The notes below the pieces were generated by a model. That model did not search any database and had not been told where the DNA came from. It saw nothing but the letters and a program-made list of their open reading frames with translations. A program made the position numbers and the translations under genes. From positions 1 to 64,000 of the forward strand of contig QAXK01001018.1 in the NCBI GenBank assembly GCA_004335735.1: a stretch of DNA of 64,000 bases, given 5' to 3'. Source of the DNA: Chlorella sp. KRBP. Taxonomy: Eukaryota > Chlorophyta > Trebouxiophyceae > Chlorellales > Chlorellaceae. How positions within the stretch are numbered: the first letter of the stretch is position 1; each line of letters opens with the position of its first letter. This document shows positions 33,124 through 41,848 of this stretch, piece after piece.

Positions 33124-33798
33124 ATGACGCAGCCCGCGCTCCGGCGCACGCCCCCGTTTCCCGGCATCACCGGGCGGGGGCGTCGTGCGCGCTGGCGCCG
33201 GTCGGTGCTGCGCCGGGTGCTCGCGGCGCTCTGCCTCGCCGGGGCGACGGCCTCGGTGGTGCAGGTCGTCCGCCCTCCGCCGCCGCCCACGGTGGCGGTG
33301 CTCGTCGCCGCCACCCCGGTGGCCGGCGGGGCGGTGCTCGGCCCCTCCGACGTCGAGCTGGTCCGGGTGCCGGTCTCGGCCCGTCAGCCGGGGGCGCTCA
33401 CGGCGGTCGCGGCGGCGGTGGGGCGGCGCAGCGGCTCGGCGCTGGCTCCCGGCGAGGCCCTCACCGTGACCCGCCTGGTGCCGAGGAGCGCGGCCGAGGG
33501 ACTGGCCCGCGGCACGGTCGCCCTCCACGTGGGGCTCGCCGACCCGGCGGCCGGTGACGTCCTCGCCCCGGGGCAGGAGGTGGCGGTCTTCCCCGCGCCG
33601 GGTGGGCCGGTGCTCGCGCGGGACGCGACGGTCCTGTCCGTCGACGCGGCCCCACCGACCGGGGTCGTCGACATCGGTGGGTCCGCGCGTCGCGGGGTCC
33701 TCCTGGGGCTGCCCGCCGCCTCGGCGGAACGGGTGCTCGCCGGCCATGGCGGGACCGACGGGACGGTGACGGTGACCGTGGTCGCGCGGGGTGGGTGA
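33124..33798 (+). CDS. SAF-domain protein (CpaB/RcpC-like)
   Basis: 224 residues. A basic N-terminus and one membrane helix (VLAALCLAGATASVVQVV) precede a SAF domain: VAVLVAATPVAGGAVLGPSDVELVRVPVSA, then GRRSGSALAPGEALTVTRLV. The rest is beta-rich and fits the CpaB C-terminal part. CpaB proteins act in Flp pilus assembly, but no other tad/cpa genes are in the window. A TAGCGT box seven bases before the ATG suggests leaderless expression. Confidence 0.8.
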   Translation: MTQPALRRTPPFPGITGRGRRARWRRSVLRRVLAALCLAGATASVVQVVRPPPPPTVAVLVAATPVAGGAVLGPSDVELVRVPVSARQPGALTAVAAAVGRRSGSALAPGEALTVTRLVPRSAAEGLARGTVALHVGLADPAAGDVLAPGQEVAVFPAPGGPVLARDATVLSVDAAPPTGVVDIGGSARRGVLLGLPAASAERVLAGHGGTDGTVTVTVVARGG

Positions 33799-33918
33799 CG
33801 GGGCCGCTGCGGAAGCGATACCGCCGGGGTCGTTCCACCCACAGAACCAGGTGGTGCGCGGCTCGGCCGCTGGCCCTAGGTTGGCCCCCGTCGGACCGTC
33901 ACCACGAAAGGCACTCCC

Positions 33919-34293
33919 ATGTCGGGGTTCAAGAACTTCATCCTGCGCGGCAACCTCATCGAGCTCGCCGTCGCCTTCATCATCGGCGGCGCGTTCGCCA
34001 CCGTCGTCAAGGCCTTCACCGACGTCCTCATCGAGGCCCTCGCCAAGGCCGGGGGGGCCCCCAACTTCGACGAGTGGCAGCCCGGGGACTTCACGAAGGT
34101 GGGTCCGTTCGTCACCGCGCTCGTGGCCTTCGTCTTCCTCGCCGCGATCGTCTACTTCTTCGTCGTCAAGCCCTACGAGCTGGCCAAGGCCCGGATGTTC
34201 CCGAAGGAGCCGGAGGCCGAGACCATCGACCCGAACACCGAGCTGCTCAAGGAGATCCGCGACGAGCTGCGCGCCGGCCGCGGCATCGGCTGA
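33919..34293 (+). CDS. mscL: large-conductance mechanosensitive channel
   Basis: 124 residues. FKNFILRGNLIELAVAFIIGGAFATVVKAF is the N-terminal amphipathic helix and TM1, VTALVAFVFLAAIVYFFVVKPY is TM2, and a cytoplasmic helix (TELLKEIRDEL) ends the protein. Homopentameric emergency valve opened by membrane tension under hypo-osmotic shock. A leader with CGAAAGG precedes the ATG, so this one is not leaderless. Confidence 0.97.
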   Translation: MSGFKNFILRGNLIELAVAFIIGGAFATVVKAFTDVLIEALAKAGGAPNFDEWQPGDFTKVGPFVTALVAFVFLAAIVYFFVVKPYELAKARMFPKEPEAETIDPNTELLKEIRDELRAGRGIG

Positions 34294-34323
34294 GCGCCCG
34301 CACCGCAGCAGCACCGCACCGCC

Positions 34324-34360
34324 GACGGGGCGGCGACCCGCACCGGGTCGCCGCCCCGTC
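34324..34360 (+). terminator. 17-bp perfect hairpin after mscL
   Basis: Arms 34324-34340 and 34344-34360 are perfect complements around CAC, 30 bp after the mscL stop. No U-tract, usual for high-GC actinobacteria. Confidence 0.75.
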
Positions 34361-34416
34361 AGCGTCCTCACCGGCTGATCCCTCACCCGCCCAGCCCTGA
34401 CCGCAGCCATCCCACT

Positions 34417-34479
34417 GATTGCCCGGGACCCACCTCGGACGGCCCGGATCGAGCCCCACGAGGTGGGTTCCGGGCAATC
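34417..34479. repeat. 63-bp element with 21-bp terminal inverted repeats
   Basis: Arms 34417-34437 and 34459-34479 pair with a single G-T wobble around a 21-base spacer. Arms begin GATTGCCCGG. Lies between the mscL terminator and the convergent helicase operon. Either a second terminator or a small palindromic repeat. Confidence 0.7.
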
Positions 34480-34499
34480 GGTCGGGTCGAGCGGGGTCG

Positions 34500-34685
34500 C
34501 TACTCCCAGTGCGGGGGGCGTTGCTCGTGCAGCCAGCGGTCGTGCGGGGTCCCGCCCTCGGCCGGGCCCTCGCGGGGCTCGGCGACATCGGGTGAGTCGT
34601 CGGTGCCGGGGTTGGTCGGCGGCCGCACGGCGCGGCGGGGGCGCCGGCGCCGCGGGCGCCCCGACGGGTCGGGCCGCTCAGCCAC
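34500..34685 (-). CDS. conserved small protein downstream of the helicase
   Basis: 61 residues from GTG 34685, which overlaps the helicase stop by eight bases. Arg/Pro-rich first half (SGRPRRRRPRRAVRPPTNP), acidic middle, and an ending DRWLHEQRPPHWE that looks conserved rather than random. The overlap suggests translation coupled to the helicase gene. Function unknown; it may be a partner of the helicase. Confidence 0.6.
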   Translation of the reverse strand: MAERPDPSGRPRRRRPRRAVRPPTNPGTDDSPDVAEPREGPAEGGTPHDRWLHEQRPPHWE

Positions 34686-37600
34686 CGGGGGCCTGGCGCA
34701 CCCCGACCGCCTCGAGGACCCGCGAGACGACGCGGGCGGGGTCGCGGAAGACGTCGGTGGACCACACGCGCAGGTGCCGCCAGCCGCGGCGCTCGAGCTC
34801 CTCGACCCGCACGAGGTCGCGGTCCCGGCCCGAGCCGACCCCGGCGTAGGCCGGCCCGTCGGACTCCACGGCGAGCAGCAGGCGACCCGGGGTCGTCGGG
34901 TCCTCGACGGCCAGCTCGACGGGCACCGACGAGGTGCCGACCCGCTCGTGGACGACCAGCCCGTGCCCGCGCAGCCGACGGGCGAGGTCGGCGAGCAGCA
35001 CCGAGCCGCCCTCGGCGTCCGCGCGCACGCCCTCCTCACCGGAGGCGGACTCGGCGTGCTCGAGGACCGCGCGCAGCATGCGGGCCCCGGAGGTGCGCAG
35101 GCGGTCGGGGTCGAGCTCGTCGGCGGTGATCGTCGTGACGAGGGTGAGGCTGCGGCGGGCCCGGGTGAGGGCCACCCCGAGCCGGCGGTGCCCGGTGTCG
35201 GTGCCGATGGCGCCGAAGCGGTGCAGCACCCGGCCGTGGGGGGTCTTGCCGAAGCCGACCGTGAGGAGCACGTCGTCCCAGGTCTCGCCCTGCACGTGGT
35301 CGGCGTCGCGCACGGCGAAGGCCTCGGGGCGGTCCTCGGCGAAGAAGGCGAGCTCGGGCCCGTCGAGCCCGGCGAGGGCCTCGCGGACCGCCGCCTCGAC
35401 GAGCCGCCGGTGCCCGGGGCCGAGGGCGATGACGACGAGCGAGCGGTCGCGGCGGGTCCGGGCGTGCTCGAGGACGAGCCCGACGACCCGCTCGACCTCG
35501 GCCGGTGTCGACTCGACCGCGGCCTCGCCCTCGGCGACCACGCCGTGGCCGTCGACGAGGACGTGGTGCAGGACCGGGCCGGTGCCCGTGCCGGGGAAGG
35601 TGACGAGGCCGCCGTCGTAGAGCTCGGTGTCGACGAACGCGACGAGGCGCTCGTCGAGGGCCCCGTACTGCCAGGTCAGCCGGCGGCCGGGCAGCACGCC
35701 GTCGAGGAGGTCGAGGACCGACTCGGTGCCGCTCTCCTCGGGGACGTCGACCCCGGCGGAGACGACGAAGGGCGTGGGCGGCAGCTGCAGCGGGTCGCCG
35801 ACGACGACGACGCGGCGGGCTCGGGAGACGGCGGCGACGGCCTCGGCCGGGGCGACGAGCGAGGCCTCGTCGAGGACCACGACGTCGAACCACTCGCCGG
35901 GCGGCAGGACCGACGGCACGGCGAGCGGGCTGGTCGTCCAGCACGGACGGATGGCCGTGGCCAGCCCGCCGACGGAGGCGACGAGCTCGGGGAGGGGTCC
36001 GGGGCGACGGGCCCGAGCGGCCTCGCCCCGCAGCCGCGTCTCCTGGTCGGGGTGGGCACGCCGCACCTCGGACACCCGGGCGGCGACGGCGGCGAGCACC
36101 CGCGGCACCTGGCTCTCGAGGGCGTCGCGGTCGGACTCGACGAGGGTCGCGACGGCCTCGGTGAGGCGGGCGCCGTCGTGCGCGGAGACGACGGGGTCGT
36201 GCCCGCCGATCTCGTCGGCGAGGGAGCACCACCACACCCACTCGAGCTCGGTGGCCACGCGGTCGGCGGGGACGCGTCGGGCGCGCAGGTCCTCGACGAG
36301 CGGCGTCAGGCCGAGCCGCTCGAGGGCGTCGAGGGCCAGGCGCACCTCGGGCGCCGGGGCGAGCCGGTCGGCGGCGTCGTGCAGCGCCGCGACCCGGTCG
36401 GCGAGCTCGGAGAGGTCGAGCTCGACGAGGTCGAGGTCGTCCTCCTCGTGCGGGATCCGGTCGTCGACCCACGAGACGTCGTCGACGAGGGCGTCGTGCG
36501 CCACCCGGGCGCGGTCGAGCTCGACGGGGATCTCCGGCCGTCCGCCCGAGCCGGCGAGGTCACGCCAGGCGTGCCGCTGGGCGTGGGCCTCGCGCAGGGC
36601 GGCGTGCAGGTCGGCCGGGGGCCGCCCCGGACGCAGCAGGGCCCGGGCCTGCCGGCGCACCCGCCATCGCTCGAGCACCCCGAGCTCGCTGCCCGATGCC
36701 CGGCGCGCCGCGGCGCTGCCCGTGGCGGCGACGAGGTCGTCGAGGGGGATGTCGAAGACCTCGGGACGGAACACCTCGAGGGTGTCGCGGACCTGGCCGA
36801 CGGTGGCGAGCACACGGTCCCAGTCCAGGACGGTGGGCGTGGCCGGCAGGTGCACACCGCGGAAGACGTCACCGAGCGTGCGCCGCGTCTCCGCGACGAG
36901 GCCCGTGGCCAGCCGCTCGACCCGCTCGCCGGCCTCGGCCGCCTCCTCCGCGCTGCGCAGCTCGGACCCGAACCACGGGTCGTCGGCGCCCTCGGCGTCC
37001 CAGGCGGCGAGCGTCGCGAGGCGGGTGAGGGTGGCCACCGCCTCGGCGAGGGTCTCGCGGTCGAGCCGGGCGAGGGTGGCGCCGGCGACCCGGACGCGCG
37101 AGCGCGGAGGGGTCTTCGCGCCGGCGTGCCGGGAGACCTCCTCCTGGACCTCGTGGAGGGTGACGGCCCACGGCTCGCGGCGCCCGTGGAGGGCGCGCAG
37201 GTGCTGGTCCAGGAGGGCGGCGGCGTCGGCCCGGGCGCGTCCGGCCTCGGCACGCGCCGGGTCCTCGCGCTCGCGTTCGCGCCCCCGGGGTCGGCCGGAC
37301 CCGGCGCGCTCGAGGGCGCGGTCCAGGCCCTCGACGAGGTCGCGGAGGACGGCCCGCCGCCCCTGGCCGCCGTCGGGGAGGTCGAGGACGAGGTCGGCGA
37401 GCCCGACACCGGCCAGCCGGTCCCGGACGGCGTCGAGGGCGGTGCGCTTCGGGGAGACGACGAGGACCCGCTGGCCGTCGGCGGCGAGTGCGGCGACGAG
37501 GTTCGAGATGGTCTGCGAGGCCCCCGTGCCGGGCGGGGCCTGGAGGAGCAGGTGCGACCCGCCGCGCACGGCCTCGACCGCCTCGCGCTGGGCGGCGTCG

Positions 37601-38523
37601 GCGTCGAGGACGAGGACGTCCTCCACGGGACGAGCCGCGGGGTCGGCGGGAGCGGCTCCGACCGCGACCGCCGGCAGGGCGTCGGCGAAGCCCGCGAGCG
37701 CGGCGACGACGTCGTGCGCGGCGAGGGTCTCGGCCTGGGCGGCGAGGTCGGCCACGAGCGGGGCCTTGTGGTACGGGAAGGTGCTGACGACGACACGGGG
37801 GTCGACCGACAGGTCAGGGACCTCGCCGCACGCCTCGGCGAGCGCCGCGTAGGCCGGGTAGGGGTCGACCGAACCACTGGCCGTCGCGAGGGACTCGAGC
37901 CGGTCGGTGTCGAGGACGATGCCGTGCTCGGAGGCCGCGTAGTCGACGAGCGCCGGGTTGACCTCGAGCTCCTCGCCGGGCTCGAGGAGCCAGTCCGAGC
38001 GGGTCGGGTCGGTGGGTCGCGAGCGCAGGGCCCGGAGGAAGACGGGGGCGCCGGGCTGGCGGGGGACGACGCGTCCGTCGGCCAGGACGATGGTCCACGA
38101 CGCCATGCCGATGCCGAGGAAGCAGGTGCGCACGGCGTGCTCGCGCTCGATCTCGGAGGCGGTGTCGTGGATCCGTCCCAGGCGCGCGCGGGCCTCCTCG
38201 AGGGCATGCGGCTCGCGGACGAGGTCGGAGAGGCGGGTCGGCTCGCCGGCGAGGAGGGCGCTGCGGGACCCGAGGTGGGCGCCGGAGAGGTCGAGGGTCC
38301 CGACCGGGAGGTCGCGGTACCAGAGCAGGGTGTTCGGGCCCCCGAGCTCGACGAGGTGCCGCGTCCACTCGGCGCGGGCCTCGGCGACCCTCCGGGCTCG
38401 GAGGGTGGCGGGGTCGGGGGCGACGGACAGGTGCCCTCCCCTCCGTTGCTCCTCGGGCGTGGCTCCGCCGACGCCGGTCCCGTCGCGGGTCCGTGCGTCG
38501 CGCGCCGGGCCGCTCGCAGTCAC
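34678..38523 (-). CDS. DUF4011-type SF1 helicase with C-terminal Vsr/MTES_1575-like nuclease domain
   Basis: 1,281 residues. N-terminal DUF4011-like part (WTRHLVELGGPNTLLWYRDLP). Helicase motifs: APPGTGASQT near residue 328 where Walker A should be, VVSPKRTALDAV, VVVLDEASLV, VVVGDPLQLPPTPF, WQYGALDERL, and a final GVALTRARRSLTLVTT. The C-terminal about 110 residues (LLLAVESDGPAY...RDRDLVRVEELERRGWRHLRVWSTDVFRDP) fit a very-short-patch-repair-like nuclease fold. The Walker A Lys is replaced by Ala, so ATP use is uncertain. Architecture resembles helicases of anti-phage defence loci, but also a widespread lone actinobacterial protein. Leaderless GTG start. Confidence 0.82.
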   Translation of the reverse strand: MTASGPARDARTRDGTGVGGATPEEQRRGGHLSVAPDPATLRARRVAEARAEWTRHLVELGGPNTLLWYRDLPVGTLDLSGAHLGSRSALLAGEPTRLSDLVREPHALEEARARLGRIHDTASEIEREHAVRTCFLGIGMASWTIVLADGRVVPRQPGAPVFLRALRSRPTDPTRSDWLLEPGEELEVNPALVDYAASEHGIVLDTDRLESLATASGSVDPYPAYAALAEACGEVPDLSVDPRVVVSTFPYHKAPLVADLAAQAETLAAHDVVAALAGFADALPAVAVGAAPADPAARPVEDVLVLDADAAQREAVEAVRGGSHLLLQAPPGTGASQTISNLVAALAADGQRVLVVSPKRTALDAVRDRLAGVGLADLVLDLPDGGQGRRAVLRDLVEGLDRALERAGSGRPRGREREREDPARAEAGRARADAAALLDQHLRALHGRREPWAVTLHEVQEEVSRHAGAKTPPRSRVRVAGATLARLDRETLAEAVATLTRLATLAAWDAEGADDPWFGSELRSAEEAAEAGERVERLATGLVAETRRTLGDVFRGVHLPATPTVLDWDRVLATVGQVRDTLEVFRPEVFDIPLDDLVAATGSAAARRASGSELGVLERWRVRRQARALLRPGRPPADLHAALREAHAQRHAWRDLAGSGGRPEIPVELDRARVAHDALVDDVSWVDDRIPHEEDDLDLVELDLSELADRVAALHDAADRLAPAPEVRLALDALERLGLTPLVEDLRARRVPADRVATELEWVWWCSLADEIGGHDPVVSAHDGARLTEAVATLVESDRDALESQVPRVLAAVAARVSEVRRAHPDQETRLRGEAARARRPGPLPELVASVGGLATAIRPCWTTSPLAVPSVLPPGEWFDVVVLDEASLVAPAEAVAAVSRARRVVVVGDPLQLPPTPFVVSAGVDVPEESGTESVLDLLDGVLPGRRLTWQYGALDERLVAFVDTELYDGGLVTFPGTGTGPVLHHVLVDGHGVVAEGEAAVESTPAEVERVVGLVLEHARTRRDRSLVVIALGPGHRRLVEAAVREALAGLDGPELAFFAEDRPEAFAVRDADHVQGETWDDVLLTVGFGKTPHGRVLHRFGAIGTDTGHRRLGVALTRARRSLTLVTTITADELDPDRLRTSGARMLRAVLEHAESASGEEGVRADAEGGSVLLADLARRLRGHGLVVHERVGTSSVPVELAVEDPTTPGRLLLAVESDGPAYAGVGSGRDRDLVRVEELERRGWRHLRVWSTDVFRDPARVVSRVLEAVGVRQAPGG

Positions 38524-38529
38524 CTCAGC

Positions 38530-38535
38530 AGGCTA
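38530..38535 (-). promoter_or_regulatory. -10 box of leaderless helicase promoter
   Basis: TAGCCT on the minus strand, six bases before GTG 38523. Confidence 0.5.
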
Positions 38536-38603
38536 ACAACGGGCGCCCCGCGGGCCGGGGAGGTGCGGGCGCGGGTCGCGTCCCGGCTGTGCAGGCCAGG
38601 ACC

Positions 38604-39893
38604 TCAGGCGGCGGCCGTCCCCGTCGGCTCCGCCGGCGTGCGCGTGGTCAGGGCGAGCACCCCGATGGCCAGCGCGAAGGCCAGCGACGTCAGGGAGAGG
38701 GCGTGGAAGCTCACCCGGTCGACGATGACGCCCGCGACGGCGCCCCCGCCCCCGGCCGCCAGCCCCATGAGCAGGTCGGCGGCCCCCTGCGCCCCGGGCC
38801 GCTCGGCCGCGGGGACGGCCGCCGTGAGGAGTGTCGAGCCCGCCACGAGGGTGCAGGACCACCCCAGCCCGAGGAGGAACAGGCCGGCGACGAGGGTGCC
38901 CGACTCCCCCATCGGCGAGGCCGACGCGAGGACCGTGGCGGCACAGAGGATGCCGGCGCCCAGCAGCGCGACGGCCCGCCCGCCGAAGCGGTCGACGGCC
39001 ATCCCGGTGAGCGGCGAGAACGCGAACATCCCGAGGACGTGGATGCTGATGACGAAGCCGATGACGGTGAGCTCCGCGTGCCCGTGGGCCATGTGCAGCG
39101 GCGTCATGACCATGACGCTCACCATCACCCCGTGCCCGAGTGCGAGGGTGACGATGCCGAGCCGGGCCGCGGGGCGCGAGAAGGCCACGCGCAGACCGCG
39201 CGTCACCGAGCCGTGCGTCGGCTCGCCGGGCTCGTCACCCTCGTCGAGGGCCAGCCGGCGGGCCGAGACGAGGGGGTCGGGGCGGAGCCGGACGAGGACG
39301 ACGGCGATCGCGAGCAGGAGCCCGACGAGGGAGAAGACGAACGGGCCGGTGAGCCGCGGGAGACCGAGCGCGTCGGCGACCGGGGCGCTGGGGCCGACGA
39401 GGTTCGGGCCGAGGACGCTGCCGATGGTCGTCGCCCACACGACGATGCTCAGGTCCCGGGCGCGTCGGTCCGGCAGGGCGAGGTCGGCTGCGGCGTAGCG
39501 GCTCTGGCTGTTGGAGGCCGTGGCGCCGCCGAACAGCAGGCTGGAGACGAGGAGCAGCGGGAAGCTGCCGACGATGCCGGCGGTGACCAGCCCGACGGCC
39601 CCGACGGCTGCGAGGACGTAGCCGAGGGCCAGGCCGGGACGACGGCCGCGGGCGGCCATGAGGCGGGCCATCGGGACGGCGATCACGGCCGCCCCCAGGA
39701 CCTGGAAGGTGCCGCCGAGCCCGGCGTACTTCGCCGAGCCCGAGACCTCCTCGGCGAGCAGCGCGCCGACGGCGATGCCCGCGGAGAGGCCCACGCCGCC
39801 CAGCACCTGGGAGGCGACGAGGCTGCGGACGACGTGCCGCTGGAGGGAGGCCCGGTCGGTGGCGACCGGGAGCGGAGCGGGCGGGGTCGTCAC
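38604..39893 (-). CDS. MFS transporter
   Basis: 429 residues from GTG 39893; codons upstream are low-complexity. Twelve hydrophobic segments; the loop 2-3 motif appears as ARLMAARGRRPGLALG and a second-half counterpart as AVDRFGGRAVALLGAG. A long cytoplasmic loop (RPDPLVSARRLALDEGDEPGEP) separates the halves. Probable drug or metabolite efflux; substrate unknown. Single gene. Confidence 0.88.
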   Translation of the reverse strand: MTTPPAPLPVATDRASLQRHVVRSLVASQVLGGVGLSAGIAVGALLAEEVSGSAKYAGLGGTFQVLGAAVIAVPMARLMAARGRRPGLALGYVLAAVGAVGLVTAGIVGSFPLLLVSSLLFGGATASNSQSRYAAADLALPDRRARDLSIVVWATTIGSVLGPNLVGPSAPVADALGLPRLTGPFVFSLVGLLLAIAVVLVRLRPDPLVSARRLALDEGDEPGEPTHGSVTRGLRVAFSRPAARLGIVTLALGHGVMVSVMVMTPLHMAHGHAELTVIGFVISIHVLGMFAFSPLTGMAVDRFGGRAVALLGAGILCAATVLASASPMGESGTLVAGLFLLGLGWSCTLVAGSTLLTAAVPAAERPGAQGAADLLMGLAAGGGGAVAGVIVDRVSFHALSLTSLAFALAIGVLALTTRTPAEPTGTAAA

Positions 39894-39974
39894 GACCGGC
39901 AGTATGCCCGCCCGCCGGCGACGTCCTCGGCGCCGCCGGCCTGCGCGTCGGCGCCGGCCACGCACAACCTTCCC

Positions 39975-40019
39975 CGGCACCGGGAAGCTCGTGCGTGCCG
40001 CGGGAGCTTCCCGGTGCCG
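39975..40019. repeat. 16-bp perfect inverted repeat, shares core with 459-505
   Basis: CGGCACCGGGAAGCTC (39975-39990) pairs with 40004-40019 around 13 bases. The loop and first bases of the right arm, GTGCGTGCCGCGGGAGC (39991-40007), are identical to 485-501. It lies between the MFS gene and tRNA-Arg. Confidence 0.7.
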
Positions 40020-40072
40020 ACGCGGCTCGCCCGGGCGCGGGATCGCCCCGTAGGCTGGCCCGCGGTCTTCCC

Positions 40073-40144
40073 GCCCTCGTAGCTCAGGGGAAGAGCACTT
40101 CTCTCCTAAAGAAGGTGTCGCAGGTTCGAATCCTGCCGGGGGCA
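40073..40144 (+). tRNA. tRNA-Arg(CCT)
   Basis: 72 bases fold as a cloverleaf: acceptor GCCCTCG with CGGGGGC, anticodon stem CTTCT/AGAAG with loop CTCCTAA (anticodon CCT, codon AGG), T-arm GCAGG-TTCGAAT-CCTGC. Discriminator A, CCA not encoded. A TAGGCT -10-like box is at 40051-40056. Confidence 0.95.
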
Positions 40145-40236
40145 CCGAACGGACGCGCGCCAGCGCGGCCGAGCGGGGATCCCGGCGGGATGCTGGGAGC
40201 CGGAGCCGGCCGCGAGGGACGAGCGGGCGACGCGGC

Positions 40237-40376
40237 GGCTCCTGCCGGGGGCGCCGACGACGGCGGCTCCTGACGGGGATACCGGCAGCGGCCGCTCCTG
40301 CCGAGGGCACCGACGACGGCCGCTCCTGCCGGGGGCACCGACGACGGCCGCTCCTGCCGGGGGCACCGACGACGGC
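40237..40376 (+). repeat. five 28-bp tandem repeats containing the tRNA-Arg 3' end
   Basis: Units at 40237, 40265, 40293, 40321 and 40349, each 28 bp. The last two contain TCCTGCCGGGGGCACCGA, identical to 40131-40148, the T-stem, acceptor end and first flanking bases of tRNA-Arg. Earlier units carry one to several substitutions. The array ends 33 bp before the marR stop. Confidence 0.88.
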
Positions 40377-40409
40377 CCGGCCCGACCGCCGACGAAGATC
40401 GCGCCCCGC

Positions 40410-40880
40410 TCACCCGTGGGCGCCGGACTCGAGCCTCGCCCGGTGCCCCTCGATCGCCTCGGCGACATCCTCGAGTACGCCTGCCGCAGAGGAGAGCTCG
40501 TCGTCCGCGTGGCGGTCCAGGGCGCCCGCGAGCGCGACGAGGAGCCCCGAGACCGGCAGCTCGAGGACGGACCGCCCGCGCTCCGTCAGGTGCACGGCGA
40601 CCTGCCGCTTGTCGCGGGTCGTCGACGTCCGGGTGACGTGACCCGTCGTCTCGAGCCGCGAGAGGAGGGCCGACGTGGCCGACGGGCTCAGGCGCACCGC
40701 GCGCGAGACGTCGGAGGCGGTGACGGTCTCCCCCACGGCCTCCGCCTGCTGGAGGTGCAGCAGCGCGTCGGCGTCCGAGCGGTGCATCCCCATGGCCGAG
40801 GAGACCGCGTCGGCGTGCTGCTCGGAGGCGTCGACGACCCTCCGCAGCGCCAGGAACAGCCGCATCCGCTCGTCCGTCAC
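40410..40880 (-). CDS. MarR-family transcriptional regulator
   Basis: 156 residues from GTG 40880. Winged helix: TASDVSRAVRLSPSATSALLSRLETTGHVTRTSTTRDKRQVAVHLTERG, with helices for dimerisation at both ends. Divergent from an ABC exporter, with a 19-bp palindrome between them, so it probably represses the exporter and itself until a ligand binds. Confidence 0.9.
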   Translation of the reverse strand: MTDERMRLFLALRRVVDASEQHADAVSSAMGMHRSDADALLHLQQAEAVGETVTASDVSRAVRLSPSATSALLSRLETTGHVTRTSTTRDKRQVAVHLTERGRSVLELPVSGLLVALAGALDRHADDELSSAAGVLEDVAEAIEGHRARLESGAHG

Positions 40881-40915
40881 GGCCTCATGGTTGCAGGGAC
40901 CGGGCCCGCGGAGGA

Positions 40916-40934
40916 TACTTCCATCATGGAAGTA
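40916..40934. promoter_or_regulatory. MarR operator, 19-bp palindrome
   Basis: TACTTCCATCATGGAAGTA has perfect 9-bp arms around a central C. It lies 36 bp from the marR start and 15 bp before the exporter start. Confidence 0.75.
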
Positions 40935-40948
40935 CCTGAGGCGGCGTC

Positions 40949-41848
40949 GTGTCCGTGCTCCTGACCGGGCTGGCGAAGCGCTACGGCCGGACGCGGGCCC
41001 TGCACGCCCTCGACCTGCGCGCCGCGGACGGCCGGGTCACCGGCTTCCTCGGGCGCAACGGGGCGGGGAAGTCGACCGCCCTGCGCATCCTCATGGGGCT
41101 GGCGAACGCCGACGCGGGCTCCGCCGAGGTCGACGGCCGGCGCTACCGCGATCTCGCGGCCCCGGCCCGCACCGTCGGCGCCCTGCTCGACCCGGAGGCC
41201 CACCACCCCGGCCGGACGGGTCGGGCGCACCTGCTCGTCCTCGCCGCCGCCGCGGGCCTGCCGTCGTCGCGCGTGACGGAGGTCCTCGACCTCGTCGAGC
41301 TGGCAGGGGCCGCCGACCGCCGCGTCGGCGGGTACTCCCTGGGCATGCGGCAGCGGCTGCACCTGGCCGCGGCCCTGCTCGGCGACCCGCACACCCTCGT
41401 GCTCGACGAACCCACCAACGGGCTCGACCCCCCGGGTATCCGCTGGCTCCGTGACCTGCTGCGGGCCTTCGCCGCCGAGGGCCGGTGCGTGCTGCTGTCC
41501 AGCCACGTCCTCACGGAGGTGAGCCAGACGGTCGACGACGTCGTGGTGGTCGCCGGAGGACGCTGCGTGGCCTCCGGCCCGCTGCACGAGGTCTTCGCGG
41601 GGCCACCCGTCCCGCGGCTGCGGGTGCGCACCTCCACACCGCACCTGCTGTGGGACGCCCTCGACGTCCCGCCGGCCGACCGCGAGAGCGACCCCGGAGG
41701 ATGGTTCGGGGTGGAGGGCGTCCCGGCTCCGGCCCTCGCCCGCACCGCACGGGAGCTCGACGTGCTCGTCACCGGCCTCGTCGAGGTCGAGCCGGACCTC
41801 GAAGCGACGTTCCTCGCCCTGACCGCCCCGACCCGGGAGGCGGCGTGA
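40949..41848 (+). CDS. ABC exporter ATP-binding protein
   Basis: 299 residues from GTG 40949. Walker A GRNGAGKST near residue 35, signature GYSLGMRQRLHLA, Walker B TLVLDEPTNGLDP, switch LLSSHVL. A C-terminal about 75-residue regulatory part follows. Coupled to the permease by GTGA overlap and probably controlled by the MarR protein. Paralogue of the ATPase at 30809-31708. Confidence 0.92.
   Translation: MSVLLTGLAKRYGRTRALHALDLRAADGRVTGFLGRNGAGKSTALRILMGLANADAGSAEVDGRRYRDLAAPARTVGALLDPEAHHPGRTGRAHLLVLAAAAGLPSSRVTEVLDLVELAGAADRRVGGYSLGMRQRLHLAAALLGDPHTLVLDEPTNGLDPPGIRWLRDLLRAFAAEGRCVLLSSHVLTEVSQTVDDVVVVAGGRCVASGPLHEVFAGPPVPRLRVRTSTPHLLWDALDVPPADRESDPGGWFGVEGVPAPALARTARELDVLVTGLVEVEPDLEATFLALTAPTREAA

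Noticed and set aside
34603..39498. 1,631-residue plus-strand frame
   Set aside because: Antisense shadow of the helicase and MFS genes, low-complexity, typical of very GC-rich DNA.
40237..40376. Possible CRISPR array after tRNA-Arg
   Set aside because: 28-bp units abut each other with no spacers and derive from the tRNA end.
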